NCBI RefSeq assembly: GCF_000314975.1
Contig: NZ_BAEN01000041.1
Coordinates: 124,001-188,000, forward strand
Length of the DNA stretch: 64,000 bases
Origin: Aliiglaciecola lipolytica E3
GTDB lineage: Bacteria; Pseudomonadota; Gammaproteobacteria; Enterobacterales; Alteromonadaceae
Reading direction: 5' to 3'
Part shown: positions 37,135 to 47,022 of the stretch, piece after piece
Layout: the number at the start of each line of letters is the position of its first letter
Numbering within the stretch: the stretch's first letter is position 1
Notes under the pieces: model-generated
What the model saw: the letters and a program-made list of their open reading frames with translations, nothing else
Database searches by the model: none
What the model was told of the DNA's origin: nothing
Position numbers and translations under genes: made by a program

Positions 37135-39378
37135 TTAAACAGACATATGATTTTTAATCGGTAAATCCCTAATACGCTTTCCGCTAGCATGAAATATCGC
37201 ATTAGCTAAACTCGCCGCAACAGGTGGCGTACCTGGTTCGCCGACTCCTCCAGGAGGTGCATCAGATTCAACGATATAGGTTTCAATTTTAGGGCATTGA
37301 GACATTCTCAAAACTTGATAGTCATGATAATTAGATTGCTCAACCGCACCATCTTTGACAGAAATTTCACCTAGCAAAGCTAATGACAAACCGAATATCA
37401 TCGAACCTTCTTGCTGAGAACGCACACGGTCAGGATTGACGATAGTTCCAGCATCGATACTGGAATGCATTTCCAGCACAGTGACTTTGTTTTCTTCTAC
37501 TTTAACTTTAGTAGCAACCGCACAATAGGTTACAAAACTGCGATGGACACTAATCCCCCACCCTTCATTTGCTGATGTCTCACCATCAGCACCGGATTTT
37601 TCAATGACATCGTTAAGCACGTGTTTCAAGCGTTTAATATCGATAGGAAACACATCCAATGATTCACCATAGTTTTGATAATCAAAGCTCTCCGTTTTCG
37701 GATTTACTAATCGATTTTCACCGAGTAATTGCTGCCACATTTGATATGTAGATATATTTGCTTTTGCAGCTAATTCATCCACAAAGCTTCCTTGAGCAAA
37801 TGCATGTTGAATATTACTCACTGAGCGCATCCAACCTATACGAATATGCCCTGTTGCCTTGTGGGTTTCACAGGACAAGTTTTTAATATTAAATGGTACG
37901 TCACCGAATCCAAGAGATAATTCCCCCACTTGCGGTTCATCAACTGTGCCGGTAAAGGTCCAACTAATACTTGGAAAAGCAGTACGTTGTAACCATGAAC
38001 TAACGAGGTTGTTTTCGTCCATACCCGCAGCAAAATGCTGAACACTAACTGCGTGATAAAAGCCTTGTTGAATATCATCTTCGCGACTCCAAACCACCTT
38101 AACGGGTCGTTGCATTTCTTTCGCCAAAATTGCCGCTTCAACTGAAAAATCTGGTTTTGATTTACGTCCGAAGCCGCCACCCAACAAGGTCACATTGACA
38201 ATCACGTCATCGGCTTCAATGCCCAAAGCCCTGGCCACATTTGCTTGTGTGGATTGCGGAGTTTGAGTACATGCCCAAATCTCACACTTTCCGTCCTTAA
38301 ACACCGCGGTGGCTGCAGGTGGCTCCATCGGAGCATGAATTAAATAAGGAATGCTATAGGTCGCGCTATGGGTTTGCTTCGCTTTTTCTAGATCTGCATA
38401 AGCATCTCCTTCGGCACGGATTTCTTTACCCTTATTGACAATCCGACTTTTTAATTCTGTCACATAATCAGCGGAATTATGTTCGGCATTTGCGCCTAAC
38501 TCCCATTCAATATCAAGTACTTTGCGGCCTTGCATTGCTGACCATGTATTAGTAGCAATAACGGCAACACCATTCATAGGATGAAACACAACTGGCGTAG
38601 GCTGGTCAGGCATTTTGAACGTTGCTACAACACCATTAACCGATTTAGCTGCATCCGCATTAAACGACTTAACTTTAGCGCCTAACACTTTAGAGCGTTC
38701 AATGCTGGCGTATAGCATTGAATCCATTTTAATATCTTGGCCAAAATCGGCATTACCTGTAACAATGTTGGGTAAATCAATACCCGTAATAGGCTTTCCA
38801 ATTAATTTGAAATCTTTTTTAGATTTAAAAGTTAATTCTTCATTGGTTGGTGGTGTTAATTTACTAGCAGCTTCGGCAATATAGCCAAAGCTCACTTTTC
38901 GATTAGAATTTTTATGATGTATATAACTTTCATCTGCATAAACGCTACTTACATCCACCTTCCACAAATCGGCAGCGGCTTGTTCGAGCATTGCTCTAGC
39001 TGCCGCTCCCATTTGCCTCAATGTGGTATAAAAACGTCGTATTGAACGAGAACCATCGGTATTTTGGCTTCCATATTCAGCATTGGCTAACCCTTGCACG
39101 ACCGACACCAAATCCCATTTTGCGCATAATTCATCGGCAACAACTTGAGGAATTGAAGTTCGTACTCCCTGTCCCATTTCACTGCGATGACAAACAATAT
39201 TAACGCTGTTATCCGTGTTAATGCTGACAAACAGGTTTAGCTCAACCGCAAGTTTTGATTGCTCAGCCCATACAGGTTTAGCAATAGGTAATGCACTGCC
39301 TAGCACAAAGCTACCAGCACCTATACCAGAGACTTTTAAAAAGTGTCGACGACTGACATTTTCAATTTTATGGTTCAT
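37135..39378 (-). CDS. iorB: Molybdopterin-binding subunit of a xanthine dehydrogenase-family hydroxylase (IorB-like)
   Basis: Large catalytic subunit of 747 residues. A Tat signal is present ([22 protein letters not shown] at 10-11), placing the enzyme in the periplasm. The molybdopterin-site motifs [17 protein letters not shown] (about 397-413) and the C-terminal [12 protein letters not shown] with the catalytic Glu are visible. Tat leader and two-part layout match isoquinoline 1-oxidoreductase beta rather than cytoplasmic XdhB. There is no FAD subunit gene, so electrons probably leave through the [2Fe-2S] subunit to a cytochrome. The substrate (an aldehyde or N-heterocycle) cannot be read. 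It overlaps the upstream [2Fe-2S] gene by 4 bp. Confidence 0.85.
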   Translation of the reverse strand: MNHKIENVSRRHFLKVSGIGAGSFVLGSALPIAKPVWAEQSKLAVELNLFVSINTDNSVNIVCHRSEMGQGVRTSIPQVVADELCAKWDLVSVVQGLANAEYGSQNTDGSRSIRRFYTTLRQMGAAARAMLEQAAADLWKVDVSSVYADESYIHHKNSNRKVSFGYIAEAASKLTPPTNEELTFKSKKDFKLIGKPITGIDLPNIVTGNADFGQDIKMDSMLYASIERSKVLGAKVKSFNADAAKSVNGVVATFKMPDQPTPVVFHPMNGVAVIATNTWSAMQGRKVLDIEWELGANAEHNSADYVTELKSRIVNKGKEIRAEGDAYADLEKAKQTHSATYSIPYLIHAPMEPPAATAVFKDGKCEIWACTQTPQSTQANVARALGIEADDVIVNVTLLGGGFGRKSKPDFSVEAAILAKEMQRPVKVVWSREDDIQQGFYHAVSVQHFAAGMDENNLVSSWLQRTAFPSISWTFTGTVDEPQVGELSLGFGDVPFNIKNLSCETHKATGHIRIGWMRSVSNIQHAFAQGSFVDELAAKANISTYQMWQQLLGENRLVNPKTESFDYQNYGESLDVFPIDIKRLKHVLNDVIEKSGADGETSANEGWGISVHRSFVTYCAVATKVKVEENKVTVLEMHSSIDAGTIVNPDRVRSQQEGSMIFGLSLALLGEISVKDGAVEQSNYHDYQVLRMSQCPKIETYIVESDAPPGGVGEPGTPPVAASLANAIFHASGKRIRDLPIKNHMSV

Positions 39379-39857
39379 GCATCATCTCCTACATTTTTTG
39401 CAAGATCAGGCCCTGAAGAAACACTTTTTATAGCTGCTTTTATTCGCGTATAAGTTCCGCATCGGCAAATATTGCCTTGCATATAATTATCAATATCTTC
39501 GTCGCTTGGTGAGGCATTTTGCTCTAGCAACGCTACGGCGCTCATAATTTGTCCTGATTGACAATAACCACACTGAGGAACATTGTGTTCTATCCACGCT
39601 TTCTGAATAGGATGATTACCGTCTTTTGATAGTCCTTCAATGGTCGTTACCTTTTTACCCGCAACGGCAGAAATTGGCATCACGCAGGCTCTCACGGGTT
39701 GTCCATCAATGTGCACGGTACAAGCTCCACATTGAGCCATACCACACCCATATTTGCTACCAGTAAGACCTAACATGTCTCTAAGCACCCATAAAAGTGG
39801 CATCATTGGCTCCGCATCCACTTGATGTTGCTTGCCGTTTACACTGAAATCAATCAC
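39375..39857 (-). CDS. iorA: [2Fe-2S] subunit of a molybdenum hydroxylase (IorA-like)
   Basis: Small subunit of 160 residues with the two iron-sulfur domains of this family. The plant-ferredoxin-type site is [18 protein letters not shown] with a further Cys in VRAC (about 37-58). The helical domain carries [13 protein letters not shown] and [11 protein letters not shown] (about 95-135). It passes electrons from the molybdenum centre. It lies between the MocA-like gene (1-bp gap) and the large subunit (4-bp overlap) and lacks its own signal, so it is likely exported with IorB by the Tat system. Confidence 0.9.
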   Translation of the reverse strand: MIDFSVNGKQHQVDAEPMMPLLWVLRDMLGLTGSKYGCGMAQCGACTVHIDGQPVRACVMPISAVAGKKVTTIEGLSKDGNHPIQKAWIEHNVPQCGYCQSGQIMSAVALLEQNASPSDEDIDNYMQGNICRCGTYTRIKAAIKSVSSGPDLAKNVGDDA

Positions 39858-39858
39858 A

Positions 39859-40467
39859 TTATTCTCCTGAATTAGTTTGGAGTTTACTTTGCCAGCGTCG
39901 CAAATCTTCCGTCGTGTCTATATCAAACTGCGCTTCGGGAATTGCAACTCTAATCACCTTACCTTTGTTTGCCTGAATGACAGGCTTCGCACCAGACTTG
40001 CTATCTAAATTAAGTAAATCGGGAAACATCGAGGTTGGAAAACAAACAGGTACGCCAATATTATTGGCATATTCTGCAGCCACAATTGCTGACGGGGCAT
40101 GTGCTGCCTGACTACATAGTTTAGCTATTTGTGGAGATTTCACTTCAATTTGATCAGCTAGACTTAGAAGAACATGCTTAGTTTCTGTTTTTTCACGGCT
40201 ATTTATCGCTTCGACACCAACTCGAATACTTTCCCCCATACCCAGTCGCCAGTTGTTCGCAATGACTACTTGAACGGACGTATCAATCTGCTCAACTATT
40301 TTGTTTGCATTAGCACCTAGTACCACAATAATGTCTTCAATACCTGCTAATTGATGTTGCTTAATCACATAATTTAACATTGGCATCCCGTCAATATCGG
40401 CCAATTGCTTAACGTCACCAAAACGACGCCCTTCACCTGCGGCTAACAGTAACGAAGTAATATTCAT
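39859..40467 (-). CDS. mocA: MocA/MobA-like molybdenum cofactor nucleotidyltransferase
   Basis: Nucleotidyltransferase of 202 residues. The start at 40465-40467 overlaps the xdhC stop as ATGA and directly gives [21 protein letters not shown], the nucleotide-binding loop (LAAGxGxRxG...K); a longer frame to 40512 adds 15 unconserved residues. Later features are MGESIRVGV and SLADQIEV. It probably adds CMP to molybdopterin to make the cytosine dinucleotide form used by xanthine dehydrogenase-family enzymes. It sits directly before iorA. Confidence 0.88.
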   Translation of the reverse strand: MNITSLLLAAGEGRRFGDVKQLADIDGMPMLNYVIKQHQLAGIEDIIVVLGANANKIVEQIDTSVQVVIANNWRLGMGESIRVGVEAINSREKTETKHVLLSLADQIEVKSPQIAKLCSQAAHAPSAIVAAEYANNIGVPVCFPTSMFPDLLNLDSKSGAKPVIQANKGKVIRVAIPEAQFDIDTTEDLRRWQSKLQTNSGE

Positions 40468-41474
40468 AAAATACCACTGATCGAATTGCCGTCTTGTTGC
40501 TCTAAAAAGCAATGAACTTCCGATACCATAGATAACGCAATAGATTCAGGCAATTCGCCACCTAAGCGCAGTCCTATCGGGTTGGCAAACGGAATGGGAT
40601 AATCACGCCTATCCAAATCAACCAGAACGAATACCCTTTGGGTGCGATGTATTGGTCCTAACATGCCAACATATTTAGCCTTGCTTTTAGCCGATAATAA
40701 TACAGCCTGTGCATCAATACTGAGGTTATGACTCATAATGATGATGGCATCTGTTTCCTTTAGCCAAGTTAATTCATGCGCATTTTCTACTAAGCTTTTC
40801 ATCGGTTGTTTGATAATTTGTTGCACGCCATCAAAATATTGTCGTCGACCATGACTAGTTCGAGGATCAACCAAGGTAACTCGCCAACCCAAGTTAACTG
40901 CAAAATTAACCACTGGCCGAGCATCAACCCCTGCTCCAAACACACATAAATTAACCGGAGGACAGAGTATTTGCTCTAAATAAAGTTGTCCGCTTCTATC
41001 GACCAAATGTGTTTTTTTCGTAACGTCACGAGATAGATCGTCAAACTCAACTTGAGGTATCCCACTCGAAATTGCCTGAGCATATCGACAATGGCCATTA
41101 TGATTGATGCGGCTGTAAACCTTATCTAAATTTAAATAATCATTTTGAGCTGAGATGGGTTGCAAGAGAATTTTAACTAGACCTCCACAACCTATACCTA
41201 ACTTCCACGCCAAATCTTCTTCTTCTGTCATATCGTATTCAACAATACGACCTTGGCCATTATCCCAACATTTGCGAGATTGCAGCATAATGTCTGACTC
41301 TAAACACCCACCGCTTAATAATCCGTGATACTCCCCTAAATCATTAATTAACATGTGAGCACCAGGCTTACGATATGAAGAACCTTGGGTTTCAAAAATC
41401 GTTGCCAACACCCACTGACAGGTATCTTTTTTTTCAAACCATTTACTTAAAATAGCGGACAACGTATTTGCCAT
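40464..41474 (-). CDS. xdhC: XdhC family molybdenum cofactor insertion protein
   Basis: XdhC/CoxI-type protein of 336 residues. The N-terminal XdhC_CoxI segment has ETQGSSYRKPGAHMLI and LSGGCLESDI (about 28-65). The C-terminal part is a Rossmann fold, VFGAGVDARPVVNFAVNLGW (about 192-211), then VDPRTSHG and MSHNLSIDAQAV. XdhC binds sulfurated molybdenum cofactor and hands it to the apo-hydroxylase. It lies 10 bp after the RDD gene and overlaps mocA. Confidence 0.9.
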   Translation of the reverse strand: MANTLSAILSKWFEKKDTCQWVLATIFETQGSSYRKPGAHMLINDLGEYHGLLSGGCLESDIMLQSRKCWDNGQGRIVEYDMTEEEDLAWKLGIGCGGLVKILLQPISAQNDYLNLDKVYSRINHNGHCRYAQAISSGIPQVEFDDLSRDVTKKTHLVDRSGQLYLEQILCPPVNLCVFGAGVDARPVVNFAVNLGWRVTLVDPRTSHGRRQYFDGVQQIIKQPMKSLVENAHELTWLKETDAIIIMSHNLSIDAQAVLLSAKSKAKYVGMLGPIHRTQRVFVLVDLDRRDYPIPFANPIGLRLGGELPESIALSMVSEVHCFLEQQDGNSISGIL

Positions 41475-41484
41475 TTAACTTCGC

Positions 41485-42567
41485 TTATATTTTTGTTTTT
41501 AATCTTATTACTAAGGTTTCAGCGATTTTATCTTGAATTGCTTGCCGATTAGGATCCCAATAAATTTGAATAAACCCCAATAATCCAGTAGCCAATCCAG
41601 CTCCATAACCACCATAACGGCCAAACGATTCCCACACATTTAAACTACTACCATCGAGTTTAATCACTTTTATGCGAACTATTTTTTTGCCAATTGTTTG
41701 TCCATGTAGTAACACCATAGTGCCGGTGAAATACACGGCTGCCCAACCAAACCCTAACCCCAAATCTGCCGCAATACCTTTAAAAAACTTCACAATACTA
41801 TAATCATGAAACGATTTTTGTTTAGGTGTGGATTGTATTTCTTGCTCTTGTTCTGCAGCCTGAATATCGAATTCTTTCTGCATGGTGGCGAATTTTGTTA
41901 ATAAAGATTCTTTAAGCAGCGTATGTTCCTGGTCACCAAGTTCAACAAAACTTTGCTTTAAAAACTCTTCTAACATTTCCAACTTTTCATCTTTTGATAA
42001 AGGTAACTCCACAAGGTCTTCTACAAAATCATTTCCAATCTCAGACCAACACGCTTCCTTATCTGCACAATCACCTTTTTCAATTTGTTTATCTATTACA
42101 CTAATTAACGCTGCGTAAGTTCCAGTAAACACCACCACATCTACTGCATCTCCCGCACTGACACTTTGTTCATTTTGTTGAGCCATCCAAATTGGCGTGT
42201 CATTTCGAAATAATCCGAAAAACCCACCCACAATTAAAACGCCAGCAATAATTCGCACTAAATATATGACCGACGGAAGGCGTTTTTCACGTTTTAATCG
42301 GCGACTGGTAACCCATAACAAAATCGCAATAAAAATTGCCAGTGCATTACCTGTAACACCTGAAAGTATTGCCACCAAGATTAAATCGATAGATAGCGCC
42401 AATGCGCGACGAATGGGACTAGCCAGTGGTGTGCCAAACAAATCCGGTGACACTTCAAACGCATATGGCGTAATGACATCTCGGGTTTCTTGACGTTGTT
42501 GATGAATGCTTGTGTGTGACTGCTGATTAGCAGTTGATTGCGCCTGCGGTGTTCCCTTATCGTCCAT
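41485..42567 (-). CDS. RDD family membrane protein
   Basis: Protein of 360 residues built on an RDD domain split by a hydrophilic insert. The first part (about 45-135) has ASPIRRALALSIDLILVAI and two to three membrane segments. A soluble, Glu/Lys-rich region with a Cys pair (CADKEAC) spans about 150-265. The final part has YFTGTMVLLHGQTIGKKIVRIKV and the closing WDPNRQAIQDKIAETLVIR. The split RDD layout and long insert are unusual. It follows the VWA gene after 4 bp and precedes xdhC, so it is part of the molybdenum-hydroxylase cluster. Its role there is unknown. Confidence 0.8.
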   Translation of the reverse strand: MDDKGTPQAQSTANQQSHTSIHQQRQETRDVITPYAFEVSPDLFGTPLASPIRRALALSIDLILVAILSGVTGNALAIFIAILLWVTSRRLKREKRLPSVIYLVRIIAGVLIVGGFFGLFRNDTPIWMAQQNEQSVSAGDAVDVVVFTGTYAALISVIDKQIEKGDCADKEACWSEIGNDFVEDLVELPLSKDEKLEMLEEFLKQSFVELGDQEHTLLKESLLTKFATMQKEFDIQAAEQEQEIQSTPKQKSFHDYSIVKFFKGIAADLGLGFGWAAVYFTGTMVLLHGQTIGKKIVRIKVIKLDGSSLNVWESFGRYGGYGAGLATGLLGFIQIYWDPNRQAIQDKIAETLVIRLKTKI

Positions 42568-42571
42568 TTAT

Positions 42572-43750
42572 TTACCTTTTGGTGAGCGCCTTAATACCTT
42601 CGGTCAGCCCTTCGATGGTTAATGCATACATCTTATCTTGCATTAAGTCTTTTAAAATTTGAATAGATGCATAGTAATTCCAATATCTTTCCATTTGCGG
42701 GTTTAACCAAATTGCGTGGGGAAAGTGATCGGTCAGGCGTTTTAACCAAGTAGAACCGGGTTCCTCATTCCAATGTTCAACACTGCCACCTGGATAAGTA
42801 ATCTCGTAAGGCCCCATGGTCGCATCACCAACAAATATTAATTTATAGTCATTACCATACTTATGAATAATATCGAATATAGAAATAACTTGGCTGTTTC
42901 TGCGCTGATTGTCTTTCCAAACTCCTTCGTATACGCAATTGTGAAAGTAAAAATATTCGAGGTGTTTAAACTCAGTATGCACCGCGGAGAATAATTCTTC
43001 ACAAGATTTGATATGAGCATCCATTGAACCGCCCACATCAAAAAACATCAGCACTTTAATGGCGTTGTGTCGTTCAGGAACCATATGAATATCTAACCAA
43101 CCAGCATTTTTCGCCGTTTTGCCTATGGTTGTAGGGAGATCTAATTCTTCACTAGCACCTGTGCGAGCAAATTGACGTAGTTTGCGTAATGCGATTTTAA
43201 TATTGCGGGTACCAAGTTCTACATCACTTGCCAAATTTTTGAATTCGCGTTTATCCCAAACTTTAACCGCGGAAAACTGTCCATTCCCCTGCTGACCAAT
43301 ACGAATACCTTCTGGATTGTAACCATGCGCACCAAATGGAGAAGTTCCTCCTGTTCCCACCCATTTGTTGCCTCCTTGATGACGTTTTTGTTGTTCTTCT
43401 AGGCGTTTTTTAAGGGTTTCCATTAGTTTATCTAACCCGCCCATCGCCTCAACTTCAGCTTTCTCAGCATCAGTAAAATGACGTTCCAACTGTTTTTTTA
43501 ACCATTCTTCCGGGATATCTTTACCGAATAAATCTATGGATTGCACACCTTCAAAATAGTCAGCAAACGCACGATCAAATTTATCAAAATAACTTTCATC
43601 TTTAACCAAACATAAACGAGATAAAAAATAAAAATCTTCTGTATCAGCAAAAATAACCTGCTGTTCTAAAGCACTTAACAGATCAAGTAACTCTCTTAAT
43701 GTAGCAGGAACTTTGTATTCTCTTAATTTGAAAAAGAAATCAACTAACAT
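42572..43750 (-). CDS. CoxE-like VWA domain protein
   Basis: Soluble protein of 392 residues. The N-terminal part (1-125) is helical with a Lys/Glu-rich coil near 85-125; the VWA domain starts at about 228. The metal-ion site reads DVGGS at 238-242 (the usual DxSxS has its middle Ser replaced by Gly), followed by IFVGDATMGPYEI. CoxE-type proteins act with a MoxR AAA ATPase in maturing carbon monoxide dehydrogenase and related enzymes. Its start overlaps the MoxR stop by one base. Confidence 0.85.
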   Translation of the reverse strand: MLVDFFFKLREYKVPATLRELLDLLSALEQQVIFADTEDFYFLSRLCLVKDESYFDKFDRAFADYFEGVQSIDLFGKDIPEEWLKKQLERHFTDAEKAEVEAMGGLDKLMETLKKRLEEQQKRHQGGNKWVGTGGTSPFGAHGYNPEGIRIGQQGNGQFSAVKVWDKREFKNLASDVELGTRNIKIALRKLRQFARTGASEELDLPTTIGKTAKNAGWLDIHMVPERHNAIKVLMFFDVGGSMDAHIKSCEELFSAVHTEFKHLEYFYFHNCVYEGVWKDNQRRNSQVISIFDIIHKYGNDYKLIFVGDATMGPYEITYPGGSVEHWNEEPGSTWLKRLTDHFPHAIWLNPQMERYWNYYASIQILKDLMQDKMYALTIEGLTEGIKALTKR

Positions 43751-44586
43751 TAGCGTCTAGCCATAAAAACCAGTTTTTCAAACAAATGAATATCCTGTTC
43801 ATTTTTAATTAACGCACCGTAAAGCGGAGGAATACTGGTTTTACCATCTTTGTTTCGTAACACTTCCGGAGAGATATCTTCAGCGACCAATAACTTTAAC
43901 CAATCAATCAACTCACTAGTCGATGGCTTTTTCTTTAAACCTGGGACCTCTCTTAAATCGAAAAAGGATTCAAGCGCTTGGGCTAATAAGTCTTTTTTTA
44001 AATTTGGGAAATGTACATTTACAATGTCTTGCATTTGCTGTTGATCAGGAAATTGGATGTAGTGAAAAAAACATCGACGTAGAAATGCGTCCGGTAATTC
44101 TTTTTCATTATTGGAGGTAATAATGACTATAGGTCGCTTTGTAGCTTTTATGGTTTGCTTCGTTTCATAAACAAAGAATTCCATTTTGTCTAATTCTAAC
44201 AACAAATCGTTGGGGAACTCGATATCGGCTTTATCTATTTCATCAATAAGTAATACCGGTGGCTTTTCCGCGTCAAATGCCTGCCAAAGTTTTCCTTTAA
44301 TTATGTAATTGCTGATGTCTTTTACTTTTTCATCACCCAATTGTGAATCGCGCAAGCGCGAAACCGCATCATATTCATATAAGCCTTGTTGAGCTTTGGT
44401 CGTAGATTTTATATGCCATTGAATAAGTTCAGTCCCTAAACTACTAGCCAGCTCTTCAGCAAGCATCGTTTTTCCGGTTCCTGGCTCACCTTTTATCAAC
44501 AATGGTCTTTGTAACGTAATAGCGGCATTCACTGCCAATTGAAGTTCTTTGCTGGCAATATAATTTCCAGTACCACTAAATGCCAT
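43750..44586 (-). CDS. MoxR family AAA+ ATPase (CoxD-like)
   Basis: AAA+ ATPase of 278 residues. The Walker A loop is KGEPGTGKTMLAEE (32-45), Walker B is PVLLIDEIDKADIEF (about 108-122), and sensor 1 is IVITSNNEKELPDAFLRRC with the Arg finger. Together with the VWA protein downstream it forms the MoxR/VWA chaperone pair; in the cox cluster of Oligotropha the equivalent CoxD/CoxE help mature the metal site. It is the first gene of the seven-gene minus-strand molybdenum-hydroxylase cluster and diverges from cysK. Confidence 0.9.
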   Translation of the reverse strand: MAFSGTGNYIASKELQLAVNAAITLQRPLLIKGEPGTGKTMLAEELASSLGTELIQWHIKSTTKAQQGLYEYDAVSRLRDSQLGDEKVKDISNYIIKGKLWQAFDAEKPPVLLIDEIDKADIEFPNDLLLELDKMEFFVYETKQTIKATKRPIVIITSNNEKELPDAFLRRCFFHYIQFPDQQQMQDIVNVHFPNLKKDLLAQALESFFDLREVPGLKKKPSTSELIDWLKLLVAEDISPEVLRNKDGKTSIPPLYGALIKNEQDIHLFEKLVFMARR

Positions 44587-44706
44587 GTATTACCCCTTTA
44601 TAAAAAAATGTAAATAAGATATAGCTAAAAGCACTTTGAAAACGAATCATTGAGCACAATCATAATACAGTTAAGAATATTTATTAAAATTAGCATATTG
44701 GTTTGC

Positions 44707-44745
44707 AACAAGTACTTGTTAAACGCAACATTAACAGCCTAATAT
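44707..44745 (+). promoter_or_regulatory. cysK promoter with a palindrome over the -35 element
   Basis: TTGTTA (44716-44721), an 18-bp spacer and TAATAT (44740-44745) form a plausible promoter for cysK. AACAAGTACTTGTT (44707-44720), a perfect 14-bp palindrome, overlaps the -35 box. It lies in the 230-bp gap between the divergent moxR and cysK genes, so it could control either. Confidence 0.45.
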
Positions 44746-44816
44746 GCTTAATCAAATAACAAATATACATCAAAGAGTATCACTCAAAGTTACCCGAACC
44801 TATGCAAGGATATAGT

Positions 44817-45785
44817 ATGCAAGTTTATGATGATAATTCTCTCGCTATTGGTAATACCCCTTTAGTTAAATTAAATCGCGTTGTTTCTAGCGGTAATGTG
44901 TTTGCTAAAATGGAATCTCGAAACCCCAGTTTTAGTGTTAAGTGTCGTATTGGCGCAAACATGATTTGGGATGCTGAAAAACGCGGCGTTTTAACCAAAG
45001 ATAAAGAATTGGTTGAACCTACTAGCGGCAATACAGGCATCGCTTTGGCATTCGTTGCTGCCTCAAGAGGCTATAAATTAACCCTTACTATGCCTAGCAG
45101 CATGAGCTTAGAGCGTCGTAAGCTACTCAAAGCATTGGGAGCGAATGTCGTATTAACCGAAGCCCCTAAAGGTATGAAGGGTGCAGTCGCTAAAGCACAA
45201 GAAATAGTCGCTTCGGATCCCGGAAAGTACATTTTATTACAACAATTCGATAATCCGGCGAACCCAGAAATTCATGAGAAAACCACAGGTCCAGAAATCT
45301 GGAAAGATACAGACGGGAAAATTGATATCTTTGTAGCCGGTGTAGGTACAGGCGGAACAATCACAGGTGTGAGCCGTTATCTTAAAAATACCAAAGGCAA
45401 AAACGTATTAACAGTTGCGGTTGAACCTACTGATTCTCCGGTTATTACGCAAGCCAAAGCGGGTGAAGAGTTAACCCCTGGTCCACATAAAATTCAAGGT
45501 ATTGGTGCCGGTTTTATTCCAGGTAACCTTGATCTTGATATGGTCGATGAAGTGGAACAAGTGGGTAATGATGAAGCAATTGAAATGGCGCATCGCCTCC
45601 TAAAAGAAGAAGGCATCCTAGCGGGCATTTCTACTGGTGCTGCAATGGTCGCTGCAAAACGATTAGCTGAAAAGCCAGAAAATGCGGACAAAATGATTGT
45701 GGTTATTTTCCCAAGTTCAACGGAGCGTTACCTCAGTAGTGCAATGTTTGCCGGTGAATTCACCGACCTTGAGGAAATTCAATAA
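44817..45785 (+). CDS. cysK: Cysteine synthase A
   Basis: O-acetylserine (thiol)-lyase of 322 residues (E. coli CysK 323) and very similar along its length. The PLP Lys42 is in [20 protein letters not shown] and the substrate loop is [23 protein letters not shown] is the A-type rather than CysM signature. I start at 44817 because AAGGA lies seven bases upstream and the E. coli N-terminus aligns there; an ATG at 44802 would add five residues. A strong terminator follows. Confidence 0.97.
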   Translation: MQVYDDNSLAIGNTPLVKLNRVVSSGNVFAKMESRNPSFSVKCRIGANMIWDAEKRGVLTKDKELVEPTSGNTGIALAFVAASRGYKLTLTMPSSMSLERRKLLKALGANVVLTEAPKGMKGAVAKAQEIVASDPGKYILLQQFDNPANPEIHEKTTGPEIWKDTDGKIDIFVAGVGTGGTITGVSRYLKNTKGKNVLTVAVEPTDSPVITQAKAGEELTPGPHKIQGIGAGFIPGNLDLDMVDEVEQVGNDEAIEMAHRLLKEEGILAGISTGAAMVAAKRLAEKPENADKMIVVIFPSSTERYLSSAMFAGEFTDLEEIQ

Positions 45786-45811
45786 GCCTCACTTCAATTT
45801 AGTGTGTTTAT

Positions 45812-45838
45812 AGAGCAGGCTTTTTAGCCTGCTCTTTA
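45812..45838 (+). terminator. Terminator of cysK
   Basis: AGAGCAGGC (45812-45820) pairs with GCCTGCTCT (45827-45835) around a T-rich 6-nt loop, followed by TTACTTTTC. It lies 27 bp past the cysK stop. Confidence 0.85.
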
Positions 45839-45895
45839 CTTTTCATATCAGAAAACGCAGACTATGTCGGTGTTCAATAAACCTGTTTACCGATC

Positions 45896-46360
45896 ATGAA
45901 TAAAAATCCATATCTACGCTTAATACAGTTGTTTTTCCTCGCCTTAATTTTGCAAGCTTGTGATACAGAGAGTAAAAAAGGGGCTGGTAAGTATGGCATG
46001 ATGGATACAAATACGCCTGATTATGCTGCAGTCGCATTTTTCGAACATGTTTATAATGATAACAATCTTAATAAAGCTATCGCTATGAGCTCAGAGCGAA
46101 TGGCTAAGCTGCTAAAATCTTATCGTACGAACCGTAATGTGCAAAGACACGTGTTTAACCTCATGTACGATGAAGTAGAAATCCAACCTGACACTGGCAA
46201 TAGTGTAGGTCGTAATGAATATGCTGAATCCGCTGTTGTCACCTTATTTTTTACCGGTACGTTACATGATGAACGCGTTGAAGATATACGCGTAATCGAA
46301 ATGTTACGTGTGGATGGCGAATGGTTAGTGGATAGAATTCAGCCTGACAAATATTTATAA
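45896..46360 (+). CDS. Uncharacterised lipoprotein
   Basis: Exported lipoprotein of 154 residues: signal peptide 1-21 with lipobox LQAC and lipidated Cys22. The mature part (YAAVAFFEHVYNDNNLNKAIAMSS near 43-66 and a beta-rich second half ending VDGEWLVDRIQPDKYL) has the look of a small NTF2-like or DUF4878-type fold, but I recognise no named family. It lies 18 bp before the Nudix gene and is probably co-transcribed with it. Confidence 0.75.
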   Translation: MNKNPYLRLIQLFFLALILQACDTESKKGAGKYGMMDTNTPDYAAVAFFEHVYNDNNLNKAIAMSSERMAKLLKSYRTNRNVQRHVFNLMYDEVEIQPDTGNSVGRNEYAESAVVTLFFTGTLHDERVEDIRVIEMLRVDGEWLVDRIQPDKYL

Positions 46361-46377
46361 CGAAAGATTCGAGACAA

Positions 46378-47013
46378 ATGACCGAAGCTGTTTCTGCAAT
46401 CTGGCTCAATCACATAAAACGTCTTCACGCCATCGCTGAGTCAGGACTGGCATTTTCACCCGAAGAATTTGATCGTGAAAGGTTTGAAGAAATATCTCAC
46501 ATTGCACAACAAATGATGAGTGATTTAGCATCGGTTCCAATTGAACAGATATCTGCCCTAGTTACTCCCTATCATCGACGTTACGTGACACCTCAAATAG
46601 AAGTGCGAGGAGCCGTTTTCAAAGATAATAAAATACTTTTGGTACAAGAAAAAAGTGACCATAAATGGACGCTGCCGGGCGGCTATGCAGACGTTGGCCT
46701 CTCTGCGGTACAAAATTTAAAAAAAGAAATCGAAGAAGAAGCGAATGTCCTAGTCAGCTGTGCGCGCATGGTGTCATTGCGACATAAAGCATCAGGTGAC
46801 TATGATCCGGATATTCGAGAGTTTTACAAATTAATATTTTTATGTGAAGCAATAGAGCCGATTGAACAAAAGCCCGGAATGGAAACCTGTGGTGCAGAGT
46901 TTTTCGCTTTAGATCAACTCCCAACTCTTTCCACAGGCAGAACCATTATAAGAGATATACACGATGCTTTTTCGTTTGCCACTGATCCAGAGAAACTCAC
47001 TATCATTGAGTAA
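46378..47013 (+). CDS. Nudix hydrolase with N-terminal Nudix_N domain
   Basis: Protein of 211 residues. An N-terminal helical domain (about 8-60, LHAIAESGLAFSPEEFDRERF) typical of one ADP-ribose/NADH-like Nudix group precedes the Nudix domain (72-200). The Nudix box runs from GGYADVGLSA (101-110) to KEIEEEAN (116-123). It departs from the consensus GX5EX7REUXEEXGU: the first Glu is Leu108, Arg is Lys and the late Gly is Asn123, while the metal-binding Glu residues in KEIEEE remain. A hydrolase acting on a nucleoside diphosphate derivative is likely; the substrate is unknown. Confidence 0.85.
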   Translation: MTEAVSAIWLNHIKRLHAIAESGLAFSPEEFDRERFEEISHIAQQMMSDLASVPIEQISALVTPYHRRYVTPQIEVRGAVFKDNKILLVQEKSDHKWTLPGGYADVGLSAVQNLKKEIEEEANVLVSCARMVSLRHKASGDYDPDIREFYKLIFLCEAIEPIEQKPGMETCGAEFFALDQLPTLSTGRTIIRDIHDAFSFATDPEKLTIIE

Positions 47014-47022
47014 ACAAGTTTT

